A stretch of 64,000 nt of DNA from Diacronema lutheri (lineage: Eukaryota > Haptophyta > Pavlovophyceae > Pavlovales > Pavlovaceae): contig JAGTXO010000035.1 in assembly GCA_019448385.1 (NCBI GenBank), forward strand, positions 186,001 to 250,000, read 5' to 3'. The notes below the pieces were generated by a model that searched no databases, was not told where the DNA came from, and worked only from the letters and a program-made list of their open reading frames with translations. Positions 54,849-64,000 of this stretch are shown here, piece by piece (the stretch's first letter is position 1; each line of letters opens with the position of its first letter). Position numbers and translations under genes: made by a program.

Positions 54849-57097
54849 TTACTTGATCGCCGGCACCCTGACGAAGCGCGTGAAGCCCTGCACGCTGTCG
54901 GCCAGCCCGTTGTGCAGGCCGGTCGGCAGGAAGTGCATGAGCTCGCGCACGACCGAGCGCACCGTTTCGGGCAGCTTGTTCAGCGCCATCTCCATTTCGC
55001 GCGCGGCGCCGCGTATGCGCTCGGCCTGATCGAGCGTCATGCCCGAGACGGGCACGCCTTGCGGCACGCCCAACCCCATGAGCTCGTCCATCGAACGCAC
55101 GGGACGCAGCTCGTCAGGCGACGGGAACTTGTCGATCGCGCTGAGCACGGGCGCGAGCAGCTGTGGATACGGCTGGAGCTGCATGCACAGGCGGCCGAGG
55201 AAGTCGTCGGCGAGCGCGCGCGTTGCCTCGGGCGTCGCCTCGCACGTGAGGTAGGGCATGTGCTGCGCTGGCATGGCCGTGAGCCGGTAGCCGTCGGGGA
55301 GGAACGCGTTGAACGCGAAGACGAGCTCGATGCTCTCCGCAAAGAGCTCGGCGATGCGATCCATCACGAGCACAGTGTCCGTCGCGCCGTTGAAAAAGTC
55401 GGTCAGCACGCGCAAGAACTCGGCAAACGTCTCCGAGGTCTCGCCGTACACGCGCTGCGCGGGTGAGGTCGAGCGCGACGAGCGTGCGGTCGGCAGCGCG
55501 CCGTCGCGCGCGTGCGGCGCGCTGCGGTCAGAGCGCGCGCGCGCGCGCGGTGGCGCGGCGCGCTCAAGGGCGCGGCGCCTGGATGGCGTGCGCGCGGCGC
55601 CGAGCGCGCGCCTTCACGTGCGCGAGGAATATCTCCGCCTGGTCGAGCTTGCGCAGCGCCTGCTCGTCCGCAAAGTGGAGGCGCTCGTCGATCCACACGT
55701 AGTCGGAGGTGGTGTGCACGCGAATTACGGGTGGTTGCGTCGGCGTCGCGAGGGGTTGTGCAAGCTTCGCCGCGCCGCAGGGCGCGGAGATCGCCACGGC
55801 CGCGGCCGAGCTCTTGCCCGCCTCTTCGCCGGCGCCCGCTTGTGGGCACTCCGCAGCTGCAGGCGCGGCCGCGGGCGCGGCCGCGGGCGCGGCCGCGAGT
55901 GCGGCCGCGAGCGCGGGCACGCGCGGCCTGCCAGCCGTGCCGTCAGCCTGCGCCTGCGCCGACGCGGGGGTGTGCGCGGCGCGCAGGCACGCGCGTGGCG
56001 CGCGCGGAGGTGCGTAAGCGGTGGCGAGCAAGCGAGCGGCGCGCGCAGAGCGTCGACATGCCTCGAGACATGCTTGCGTCGCTTGCGGTAGTTTTGCGGC
56101 GGCGCGGCGGGGTATGCGGGCGCACGCGTACCTCCTTGCGCGGCCCGTCGTCGGCGGTGTGCTCAAGCGAGGATGGCGACTGCACCTCTCCGCTCGCCAA
56201 CCTGCGCGGGCTCGTAGCACGCGTCAGTGCAGTTGCCCCGTTCGCCCCCGCGTGCCGAGCAACGAGGCTCGGGGCACCTTCGAGCGATGAGGCGCCGGCG
56301 CTTGCGCTTTGCGGCGCGGGCGTGGCCAAGCTTGACGGCACAATCTGCGCCTGCGCGCGGTCGGCGCCCGGCAGCGGTGGCTGCTGCCCAAAGAGGCGGC
56401 GGGCGTGCACGACAGGCCAGAGCGGCATATGCCGCTCGAGCGTGAAGCTGGTGATGAGCGTGCCGTCCTCCAGGACCGTGAGCTCGCCATCGGACGCGGG
56501 AGGCTCGAGTCGCGCACGTTTGACGTGCGCAGCGGCGCCATCGGCCGCGCAATCCACCTCGCTCATCCGCGCATCAGCCGAGCCCGCAGGGCGGCCGTGC
56601 GCCTCTGCGGCGCCTTGCCCGCCGAGCGCAGAGGGGCCAGCGCCCGGGCCAATGCGGGGCTGCGAGACGTCGAGAGCATTCGTTGCGTCGGAATCGCGCG
56701 TGGGGCTGCACCCGCCCTTTTGAGAAGCCTTCGCCGCGCCTGCCACCGGCGGCGCGTGCGGGACGCGCGCGTCGGGCGCGCACGCGCACGTAAGGGATGC
56801 GATCCGCCAGAACAAGAGACGCGCGCGCGGAACCAGGATGAAAAATTGAGGGCGCGGGATTGAACGCGTTGAGTTTGAACGCGAGCGTCGTCGCGCACCC
56901 TTGGCGGCCAGCTTGCGCGGCTTGTAGGGCTGCTTGAACGCGTTCGCAGAGCATCGGCTGGCGTGCAACTCGATCTGCAGGCGGCCGTAGAACCGGCCGC
57001 AAATGGGACACTTCAGTTTGGGCATGGCGATCTGGGACGCTGTCCGCGGGCGCATGCAAGGGGCCATAGGCGAGACCGGCGGCTGGTGCTCGTCCAT
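54849..57097 (-). CDS. Sin3-type PAH-domain protein with N-terminal zinc finger, multi-exon
   Basis: Starts MDEHQPPVSPMAPCMRPRTA, followed by LKCPICGRFYGRLQIELHAS (C-x2-C...H-x-x-x-C finger, UBZ/C2HC type). A middle exon (about 56750-56040) is Ser/Ala/Pro-rich with an NLS-like VRVRPHTPPRRRKT. A later exon has ISAPCGAAKLAQPLA and IDERLHFADEQALRKLDQAE. The last exon (about 55451-54849) has GETSETFAEFLRVLTDFFNG...FNAFLPDGYRL. Joined, the last two give the paired amphipathic helix of Sin3, in which a first helix (AxxxLxxAxxFLxxVK) is followed by YxxFLxxLxDF and FNxFLPxGY. Such proteins scaffold histone deacetylase complexes in the nucleus. It has one PAH only and no visible Sin3 HDAC-interaction domain, so it is Sin3-like and not a full Sin3. 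Exact splice sites are not resolved. Confidence 0.6.
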
Positions 57098-57181
57098 GGC
57101 CAGCCCCCAAATTTCCGCCCGTCCCGCTCGAGAAAAATGGCAGTCGACGGGCAGGCCCCAGGAGCCTAAACCGGGATCCGG

Positions 57182-57207
57182 TTATGCATTTGCGCTGGAA
57201 TGCATAA
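57182..57207. promoter_or_regulatory. Perfect 9-bp palindrome upstream of PAH gene
   Basis: TTATGCATT and AATGCATAA are separated by 8 bases, about 85 bases upstream of the PAH gene ATG, in GC-rich surroundings. Possible regulatory site for the minus-strand gene, or a remnant of an element end. Confidence 0.35.
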
Positions 57208-57423
57208 GGTCGTTGGCCGTTGGTGGGGCAATGGTTCAAAGAGCGATCCCATATACGTCGTTCTGCGGCGGGCCGTGCGCACGGCGTGGGGGCTGTGGTA
57301 CTGCGCACTCGCTTCGGGGAGAGGAAGGGGGGGAGAGGAGGGGGGGAGGGGGTCGCGTGGCGCTTGCGTGGGAACGTGTTCATCAAATATATCCCTTTAG
57401 AGCGCAGGGTCAACCCGCGCATG

Positions 57424-57510
57424 CCCTTTGTCGCAACGCTTTGCCCGCAGAGCCTTCCTCTCCTCCCCTTTGTCGCAACGCTTTGCCCGCAGAGCCTTCC
57501 TCTCCTCGAT
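57424..57510. repeat. Tandem duplication, ~46 bp x 2
   Basis: CCTTTGTCGCAACGCTTTGC followed by CCGCAGAGCCTTCCTCTCC occurs at about 57422 and again at about 57468. Perfect or nearly so. Confidence 0.8.
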
Positions 57511-57514
57511 CCGC

Positions 57515-57960
57515 TCAAATGGAGCAGCGGGTGGGCATTTTTTCCAAAGTGCAGCGCGACAATACCACCTGACATTGACCGCCTCGCCGTTCAATATATG
57601 CCAGGGCTGCTTTGCCATCATGATGTTGCACACGAGCGTGTACCCCGAGCGCCCATCCTCGGGTGAGCGTGGGTGAAATGCACGGCAGGTCGTCTGACGT
57701 CGCCAAGGTGGTGCTGAGCGTATGCATGGCTTTGACATTGGCCGCGACAGAGTCATGGCTGAAACCGACCACGTTGGCCAAGTCGATGCCGAGCTGCTGC
57801 ACGGGGAGCAGCGCGAGCATCCCCGCGATCTCGTTGCCGCTGAGCGGCTTGGAGACGGTCACAAGCGCGATGAATCGCATCTCGATGCGGCATGTATGCG
57901 AGCAAAAGCGGCCCGCTACGTTGACCGTGTCACCCATCCGCTGCGTGCTGGCCGCAGAGG
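57515..57960 (-). mobile_element. Transposase-like remnant (possibly hAT-related)
   Basis: A minus-strand peptide reads MRFIALVTVSKPLSGNEIAG, LPVQQLGIDLANVVGFSHDS, VAANVKAMHTLSTTLATSDD, then LPCISPTL. The order of a catalytic-type Asp after a hydrophobic strand (GFSHDSVAAN), then a CxSxTL string, is reminiscent of RNase-H-fold transposases of algal elements (C-x-S-H-T-L-N). No N- or C-terminal domain is present, so it is a fragment. The family call is weak. Confidence 0.35.
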
Positions 57961-58106
57961 CCATCGCGAGTCCGCTCGAGCTCGCGCTTCTTCTCCACAA
58001 TTGGCGCGAACAAGCGTAACTGCGACGAGCCGGTCGACTCACGTAAAGGGCGGCGGGACGGCTTCTGCACATGAAGTGAAAATGTCGTCGTCCTCCCTTC
58101 TCTCCC

Positions 58107-58140
<34 letters not shown>

Positions 58141-58513
58141 GACCTTGCGTAATTCGCGGCGTCATCGAGCTGTGCGGCGTGTGCCCGGCGGACTGAAGGC
58201 GGCGAGTGACGATGGCGTCCGTGTTCGGCCAGTGGGGCGCACCGTAACCAACGCCGAGCTTGCCGCGTACGGCCGTGCATGCGCGCCGCAGCGATCAGAC
58301 GGGGCGAGCAGGGCGAGCCTCGCTGCAATAGCAAAGCCGGCGTCTGGGGGGGCGGGGGGGGGGGGGGGGGGGGCATCGCAAGCCAGCACGGCCGTGACGC
58401 GCGCGAGCTGCCAATGTACAAGCGCGCGGCGGCGTGTGCTGCGCACACGGCCGCGCGGCCGTGCTGTGTAAGGCAGAGCTCTTGCGCCGTGTGAGGCGCG
58501 CGGAAGCCATGGG
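57961..58513. other. Region with poly-C and poly-G tracts, no recognised gene
   Basis: C31 at 58108-58138 and about 26 G at 58346-58373 with a few interruptions. Open frames here have no recognisable content. The tracts lie downstream of the betaine-lipid gene's stop. Confidence 0.5.
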
Positions 58514-61487
58514 TCACTTTCCGCCCCTCTTCTTTGCGCAAAAGGTGTAGTGCGTCGGCATCAGGAACGTGTAGGGCACACGCCCCTCGGCCTGTGCGTG
58601 CGGCCGGCCAAGCGTGCGCGCCGTGTGAGCCGGCGCGCAGTGGCGCGCGGCGGCGCGCAAGCGCGGCGCTCGCTGAGCGCTCGCTGAGCGCGCGCGCGCG
58701 CTGCGCACCTCCTTGTACCAGACCGTCTCGAGCTGCTCGCACGCCTGCAGCCAGCGGACGTGCGCGCGCTCAAAGTAGACGCCGTCGTTTGCGAACCACC
58801 ACTTGTATACGCGCTGCCACGCGCCCGTGCGCGCCTTGGTCGTGAAGTCAATGAGGCCGAGGTAGCCGCCCGGCTTGGTGAGCCGCACCATCGTCTGCAG
58901 CGCGCGCTCCCACGGCGGGATCATTGTGAGGCAGTAGGAGCACGTCACAAAGTCGGCGCCGCCCGCTGGCAGCCGTGCGATCGTCGCCTCGTCGTTGATG
59001 TCGCCCTCGATGCAAACGACCGAGTCGGCGAGGCCGAGCTTTGCGACGCGCTCCTTCGCCATGTCGAGCAGCGCGTCGGACAGGTCGACCAAGTAGACCT
59101 TGGTCCCGCTCAGGCGCACGTGCTCGACGACAAACTCGACGTCGCGCGCCGTGCCGCACCCGACCGAAATCCACGTCTTCGGCGTCGTCACCTGCACGGG
59201 CACGGGCGCGAGGGCGGGCGCGCGTCGGCGCGGCGCGACGCATGCGTGCGCGCGCGCCGCGCCGCCGGCGCCGTGATCTCGCGCGCACCCACGGCATGAC
59301 GAACTGCATGAAGACGTCGCGGTCCGGGAGAAGTGCCTCGCGGAAGCCATCGTACCTGCGGCCCTGGCTGCGGTAGAAGGCGCGCACGTCGCGCTTCATG
59401 CCGAGCGCGCCGGTAAGGCCGTAGCTGCCCATCTTGGCCATCACGAGCACGTCGTCGCCGAGCGAGTTGTTGTACACGGCGCCCGTCCCCTTGCACAGCA
59501 GCTTGCGCGCGTCATAGTCTGGCGTGAGCTCCGTGTAGTACTGCGACAAATACCAGCCGACGCGGTCGTAGTCCGGGACGAGGATGGGCGCGCAGCCACT
59601 CCGGTCGCGCAGGTGCGCGAGCACGGTCGAGTGCACCTCGGGCGCGAACGAGCGCCAAAAGAGGCGCGCGTTCGAGCGCGCCATCACCGAGACGAGCCGG
59701 CCAATGTTCTCACCGACCATCTGCTCGGGCATCCAGTCCATCGAGTCGAGGAGCGACGCGACGGTCACCTCGCCCGGCGCGAGCGTCTCCGCGCCCTCCG
59801 CCCACGTGCCATGGAATGGCCTGACGATGTCGACGCGCTTGCGCAGCGTCGCGAAGTTCTCGGCGCGCAAGTAGCGCGGGCAGCAGTCGCGCGAGAAGCG
59901 GCCGACAACGTAGCCGTAGTAAAAGTAGTTGTTGGCGAAATGCTCGTTGGGCCACATGCGCTTCGCGAGCACCTCGACCAGCCGCTCGGCGAACAGCTCG
60001 GGCCGCTCGGCGAGCAGATTGAGCTGCTCGAGCGGCACGCCGCCGAGCGGCGCGAGCCACGACCAGAGCGCCGGCGCCTTCACGACGGCGCACGCGAGCT
60101 TGAAGAAGGGCGAGGCGACGAGCGCGCCAGGCGCGCCCTCGCCCGAGCGCGCCGTCGCCTCCATGTGCCGCGCGAGCCCCGTCAGCCAGATGATCGGCTG
60201 CAGCAGCCGCGCCATGAGTCCGGAAGCGCCCGCGAACATGAGGTTGTTCCGGATGATCGAGCCGTTCGCGTCCCAAAAGTCGGCGGCGTCGGGCGAGAGA
60301 TGCGGGCGCAGGCGCGAGGCGTAAATGTCGGCAAAGAGCGTGTACTCCGACTCGCCGAAGAGCCGGAAGAACTCGTCGTGCGAGCACGAGCGGATCGCGG
60401 CGAGCTTGAGCTCGAGGAGGGCGAGCTGCGCGCAGTTCATGTCAACGGCGATCACCTTCTTCGGGCCCTCGAGGACGTAGTCGAGCACGTTGCAGCCGGC
60501 GCTCGAGATGGTGAGTACGACGTCCTCCGGTCCGCACTTGAGCACGCGATGGTCGATCGCCGGGTCCTCCCACGAGATGTTGTAGATGATCTTCTTCTTG
60601 CCGATCGCCGACATGATGAAGTTTTGCGTGTACACGTCCTGCACGATCGTGAGCAGCTGGTACGCGAAGTAGGCGCAGATGAGCGCGTGCGCGGTCGCCG
60701 CGCGCACCTGCCCCGTCTGCCGCAGCACGCGCACGCGCGAGACCGCGAGCAGCACGTGCGCGACCGCCTGCGCGACGATCGCGGCGAGGAAGAATGCAAT
60801 CTTCGCGTTGAACGGCAGCCGACGCTTGCCCGTCGACGAGCGGAGGAGGTACCCGCGCACCCACGCCTGGAAAGTGACGAGGTGCCAGCGCAGAAGCACC
60901 ACCCCCGTCGCGAACACCAGCTTGGAGAAGGGTGCCGCCGCGTAGATGAGCTGCAGGTGAAAGAAGCAGCGCGTTACAAAGTAGAGCCCGCCAAAGAGCA
61001 GCGACGGCTTGCGCTTGTTCTGCACCTCGAAGAACGAGAGGATGATGATGGGTAGCTCCTCCACCAGCGCCACCGCGAACAACCCCGTCATCCGCCGGTA
61101 CAGCAGCACGCCGCAGATCGCGACGTACAGCAGGTGGTGCATCCACCCGTCCGCGTACGTGATCGCCTGCTCGTAGTACGCGGCGCCAAGGACGAGGTCC
61201 ATGAGGCAGTAGCCGATGAAGAAGAGCGCGATGAAGCGCGACAGCTCGTTCTCGTTCATGATCGACGCCTCGAGCCCGTCGCGCAGCACCGAGCGGAAGA
61301 AGATCACGCCGACGATCGACGTCGCCGCCGACGAGTAGAGCGTCAGGTACCACGATTTGGAGCCGATGCGTAGGAAGCTGAGCACCACGAAGAGGACGCC
61401 GCACACGGCCATGTTGGCTGCGAGCAGCCCCAGCTCGGCCATCACCGTCTCGTCATCCACGCTCGGCAGCTGGAACTCGAACGCCAT
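58514..61487 (-). CDS. Betaine-lipid synthase-like enzyme: TLC-type membrane domain + DUF3419 (BtaA) + methyltransferase (BtaB)
   Basis: Probable synthesis of a betaine lipid (DGTS/DGTA or the haptophyte lipid DGCC) on ER membranes. Three exons, 61487-59289, 59191-58709 and 58591-58514, all phase 0 with GTGCG donors, give 919 residues. Residues 1-285 have about seven membrane helices with DGWMHHLLYVAICGV and VEELPIIILSF, resembling a TLC domain. Residues about 290-730 are DUF3419/BtaA-like, the 3-amino-3-carboxypropyl transferase: NISWEDPAIDHRVLKCGPED, VLTISSAGCNVLDYVLEG, VIAVDMNCAQLALLELKLAA. Exon 2 is a class I SAM methyltransferase (WISVGCGTARDVEFV, VYLVDLSDALLDMAKERV) equivalent to BtaB. 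In green-algal BTA1 the methyltransferase comes first; here it is last and a membrane domain is added. The lipid product is inferred. Confidence 0.75.
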
Positions 61488-61729
61488 CGCGGCTCTCCGA
61501 GGAGGCGCGCGGCGCGGCGCACCCAAAGTGCGCGGCGCCGGACTCCCCCCTACGGGTTCCGGCGGAACGCGGCAAAAACGGAAGGACTTTCGGAGGGCCA
61601 AGCTAGTTCTTGAACTGGGGTGGACTTGGTGCGGGCGGCGACGGGCGCCGTGCAGGCGTGGCTTTTTTTTTTTTTGGCCGGACGATGGACGCGTCATGTG
61701 CGGGTAGGCGCCGCCGTTCGCGCGCGCGC
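61488..61729. other. Intergenic region between TspO and betaine-lipid gene
   Basis: 242 bases between two minus-strand genes. Holds a T14 run (about 61662-61675), which is an A tract in the TspO transcript downstream of its stop, and presumably the promoter of the lipid gene. Confidence 0.4.
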
Positions 61730-62488
61730 TCACGCGCCGTCGCGCTCGTCTTCGCCGGGCGGCAGGCGCCGGCGCCGGTTGAGCCGGTCGAGCGCGAACG
61801 TGAGCGCGGTCGCAAAGCCGATCCACGCGACGTACGGCACGAACAGCCGGCCAGCGAGTGGCTCGACCTCGCCGAAGGCGCGCGCGTTGGCCACCGCCAT
61901 GACAAGAAGCAGCACGTTCCAATTGGCCGCGAGCCGCAACTTGCGCGTGCCGAAGAAGAGCGGCGCCCATGCGAATTGTAGCGTGATGCTCGCCGCGTAA
62001 AACCACATTGCGCTCGTGCGCGCCGGACTTGGCGCGCTCGCGGCGACAAGCGCGGCGCTGTAGCCGAGAAGCGCGTAGAGAACCGCCCACACCCGCGCGA
62101 AGGCGGACGCGGGCGGCTGCCAGCGTGGCTTGGTGAGCCCGTCGTACCAATGCCACGTGTCTGGCTGCATCAGCCACTTGCTCACGACGCCGGAGGCCAT
62201 CCCAGCCGCAATTGTGCCGAAGATCCACGCGGCGGTCTTGCCGACGGACAGCGCGGGCAGCGCGAGCGTGACCGCCGAGAAGTGCGACAGCCCGATCCCG
62301 GGCGGCACGTGCAACTCGCGCCCGTCGAGCAATGCCACGCGCGCGCGCGGGGCACCGAGCGGCGAGCGCGCGGCAAGCGGCGGTGGGCGGCACCTTGCAA
62401 GCGGAAGTGAGGCGCGTTCGGCGACGAGCGCGTGGCCTCCACCCAGCGAGGCGGCGAGCGCGACGAGCAACGTGCGGGCGGCGGTCAT
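61730..62488 (-). CDS. TspO/MBR-family tryptophan-rich membrane protein
   Basis: Binds tetrapyrroles/cholesterol in organelle membranes (translocator protein). Single exon, 252 residues. MTAARTLLVALAASLGGGHA at the start is a cleavable signal or plastid bipartite leader, followed by a hydrophilic Arg-rich transit-like stretch to about residue 70. The mature part has five helices with the family signature: WHWYDGLTKPRWQPPASAFA, VWAVLYALLGYSA, LQFAWAPLFFGTRKLRLAAN and FVPYVAWIGFATALTFALDRL. The WYxxLxKPxWxPP and FxWxxLFFG motifs are diagnostic. The long N-terminal leader suggests a plastid or mitochondrial destination. Divergent from the dehydrogenase gene. Confidence 0.92.
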   Translation of the reverse strand: MTAARTLLVALAASLGGGHALVAERASLPLARCRPPPLAARSPLGAPRARVALLDGRELHVPPGIGLSHFSAVTLALPALSVGKTAAWIFGTIAAGMASGVVSKWLMQPDTWHWYDGLTKPRWQPPASAFARVWAVLYALLGYSAALVAASAPSPARTSAMWFYAASITLQFAWAPLFFGTRKLRLAANWNVLLLVMAVANARAFGEVEPLAGRLFVPYVAWIGFATALTFALDRLNRRRRLPPGEDERDGA

Positions 62489-62563
62489 GCTCGGGCGGAC
62501 GGGATTGATGACCTTCCCTGAGAGAGTTGGCTTGCAGTTTCCCGCCGAGACCCAAAAGGGCCG
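62489..62563. promoter_or_regulatory. 75-bp bidirectional promoter between TspO and dehydrogenase genes
   Basis: ATGs at 62488 (minus) and 62564 (plus) face away from each other. The spacer is less GC-rich than its flanks. If the downstream ATG at 62644 is used for the dehydrogenase, the spacer would be 155 bp. Confidence 0.55.
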
Positions 62564-63610
62564 ATGGTTATGAGCGTGATCGCGCTGCTCGCGTGCGGCG
62601 CGCCGGCGCGGTGCGTTGGCTACGGGCCCGGCCGCGCGGTGGCGATGAGCGCGGCCGAGTATGCTTTGCGCGTACTGTGCCTCGACTCGGACGGCGTCGC
62701 TCGCGAGCTCGCCAAGCTCGGCGACTACGCCGTGTCGGCGGAGAACGGCTTGACGGACGCTGACGTTGAGGCGGCCCTGCGCACAGGCGACTTTTGCGCG
62801 CTCGTGCTGCGTTCGGCAAACACGTGCACCGCGCGCACATTCGATGCCGCCGGCGGCCAACTGCGCGTCGTCGGCCGCGCGGGCATCGGCCTCGACAATG
62901 TCGACGTGCGCGAGGCGACGGCGAGGGGCGTTGCTGTCGTCAACACGCCGACCGCGAGCGTGCGCTCGGTCGCCGAGCTGGCAATCGCGCTGATGCTTGC
63001 GGCGGCACGTCGCGTCCCAGAAGCGCGCGATTCGCTGCTCGCCGGCCGCTGGGACCGCGCCGCCCTCGAGGGCCGCAGCGTGCACGGGCGCGTGCTCGGG
63101 ATCATCGGGTACGGCGCCATCGGCGAGGCGACCGCGCGGATCGCGGCCGCGCTCGGCATGCGATGCCGCACGCTCGAGACGAGCTCGCGACGGGAAATGG
63201 CGCTCGCGCACGGCGTGCGCCTTGTCTCCATGCCCGAGCTCCTCGCCGGCAGCGACGTGCTCAGCCTGCACACGCCACTTGCGCCGAGCGCGCCGCCAAT
63301 CATCGGCCGGGAGCAGCTTGCCGCGATGAAGCCGACCGCCATCCTGGTCAACACGGCGCGCGGCGGGCTCGTGGACGAGGCGGCGCTGCTCGGCGCGCTC
63401 GAACGTGGCGAGCTTGGCGCGGCGTGCCTCGACGTCTTCTCGCGCGAGCGCGCACCGCTTGAGCCGACCGTCGCGCGGCTCGTGCGGCATGCGCGCGTCG
63501 TTGCGACGCCCCACCTCGGTGGCAGTACAGCCGAGGCTCGCGAAGCCATCTCGACCGAGCTGGCGACGCGGTTGCATGCGGAGCTCGCTCGCGGGGCTGG
63601 ACGACAGTGA
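62564..63610 (+). CDS. D-isomer 2-hydroxyacid dehydrogenase (3-phosphoglycerate dehydrogenase-like)
   Basis: NAD-dependent oxidation of a D-2-hydroxyacid, plausibly 3-phosphoglycerate at the head of serine synthesis. Single exon, 348 residues. The Rossmann motif is GIIGYGAIGEATARIAAALG. The substrate/NAD signatures are VVGRAGIGLDNVDVREATAR, VVNTPTASVRSVAELAIALM, and NTARGGLVDEAAL with the catalytic Arg. The acid is Glu in LDVFSRERAP and the general base His is in VATPHLGGST. It lacks the C-terminal ACT/regulatory domain of long PHGDH forms, so it is a type III short form, or glyoxylate/hydroxypyruvate reductase. The N-terminal MVMSVIALLACGAPARCVGY may be a targeting leader; MSAAEYALRVLCLDSD (62644) is an alternative start. 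Confidence 0.9.
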   Translation: MVMSVIALLACGAPARCVGYGPGRAVAMSAAEYALRVLCLDSDGVARELAKLGDYAVSAENGLTDADVEAALRTGDFCALVLRSANTCTARTFDAAGGQLRVVGRAGIGLDNVDVREATARGVAVVNTPTASVRSVAELAIALMLAAARRVPEARDSLLAGRWDRAALEGRSVHGRVLGIIGYGAIGEATARIAAALGMRCRTLETSSRREMALAHGVRLVSMPELLAGSDVLSLHTPLAPSAPPIIGREQLAAMKPTAILVNTARGGLVDEAALLGALERGELGAACLDVFSRERAPLEPTVARLVRHARVVATPHLGGSTAEAREAISTELATRLHAELARGAGRQ

Positions 63611-64000
63611 CGCGCGGGGCGACGCCAGAGGAGCAGCTGCAGCGCGCGCGCGTCGAGCGGTTCGACGCCAGCCGCTGCATCGCTGCACCCGGCGCGCGAC
63701 GCGCTGCCCGCGCGACGCGTCGCGCGCCGGCTGCACCGCCGCCGGCTGCGCTGCCACCGCCTCCGCTGCCGTGCATCGTCTCGCCGCCGCCGCCGTCATT
63801 GACATCGAGGCATCGGCGCCGTCGCCGCCATGGACCTTGCCCATGCGCACGGTCCTTTGTGCGTACGTCATGCGGCCGGGTGTGGCTTACGCGGCCGGGC
63901 GCGTGCGACGCGACGGCCCCGTCGAAGGAAAGGCGGCGCGGGAGTGGCAGGACCGCAGGAGCCCGCAGGAGGCAGGACCAAGGACTCACAGGAGGCCATT
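63611..64000. other. Right-edge region with no recognised gene
   Basis: 390 bases of GC-rich sequence with CGCCGCC repeats and, at the edge, degenerate GCAGGACC units (63945-63985). No protein or RNA feature was recognised. Confidence 0.4.

Noticed and set aside
1-64000. tRNA, rRNA or snoRNA genes
   Set aside because: Scanned by eye for T-loop and anticodon-arm patterns and rRNA strings; nothing convincing. A covariance-model search could still find small RNAs.

Overview
This is a eukaryotic nuclear window with extreme GC content. It most likely comes from a unicellular alga, and a haptophyte (Pavlovales-type) is my best guess, though this is inferred from gene content and not proven. Support for this: spliceosomal introns in most genes; a mitochondrial-type single-subunit RNA polymerase, PEX19 and IMP3; a betaine-lipid synthase-like gene; and a homologue of the plant/algal exine-related membrane proteins. 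Introns are short (about 100-330 bp), almost always phase 0, usually start GTGCG and end CAG, and often carry long runs of C or G. Because stop codons are AT-rich, long open frames arise by chance on both strands here, so every call rests on motifs or splice-consistent frames and not on length.

Layout. 1-5044 (-): EH-domain endocytic scaffold, cut by the window edge. About 5.4-10.2 kb (+): a broken tyrosine-recombinase (DIRS-like) retroelement followed by a 67-bp tandem array. 11-13.5 kb (+): a TauE/SafE-like membrane protein with a (CAG)30 tract, and IMP3. 13.7-17.1 kb (-): an unrecognised acidic coiled-coil membrane protein and PEX19. 17.2-21.1 kb (+): organellar RNA polymerase, divergent from PEX19. 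21-31 kb: accessory DNA with a foldback inverted repeat, a decayed PIF1/Helitron-type helicase, a decayed ubiquitin-protease domain and many homopolymer tracts.

31.07-49.97 kb (+): a giant gene model of about 6,211 codons in three exons joined by two clean phase-0 introns. In order it encodes ULP1/C48-like cysteine-protease domains (two with plausible catalytic residues, others degenerate), a large unrecognised middle, a YqaJ/lambda-exonuclease-type nuclease, a chromodomain, and a complete Fanzor (eukaryotic TnpB) RNA-guided nuclease with its RuvC residues and four-Cys finger. This is the most striking content of the window: two different nucleases and a chromatin reader apparently in one protein, probably a transposon or transposon-derived system.

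50.4-53.0 kb (-): exine-protein-like secreted/membrane protein. 53.1-54.7 kb: a 1,569-bp Tc1/mariner-type foldback element with 498-bp inverted repeats and TA target duplication. 54.8-57.1 kb (-): a Sin3-type PAH-domain protein with an N-terminal zinc finger. 57.5-58.0 kb (-): a transposase-like remnant. 58.5-61.5 kb (-): a TLC + DUF3419 + methyltransferase betaine-lipid synthase-like enzyme. 61.7-62.5 kb (-): TspO/MBR. 62.6-63.6 kb (+): a D-2-hydroxyacid (3-phosphoglycerate-type) dehydrogenase, divergent from TspO. The host genes are unrelated housekeeping and membrane functions; no operon-like organisation is expected.
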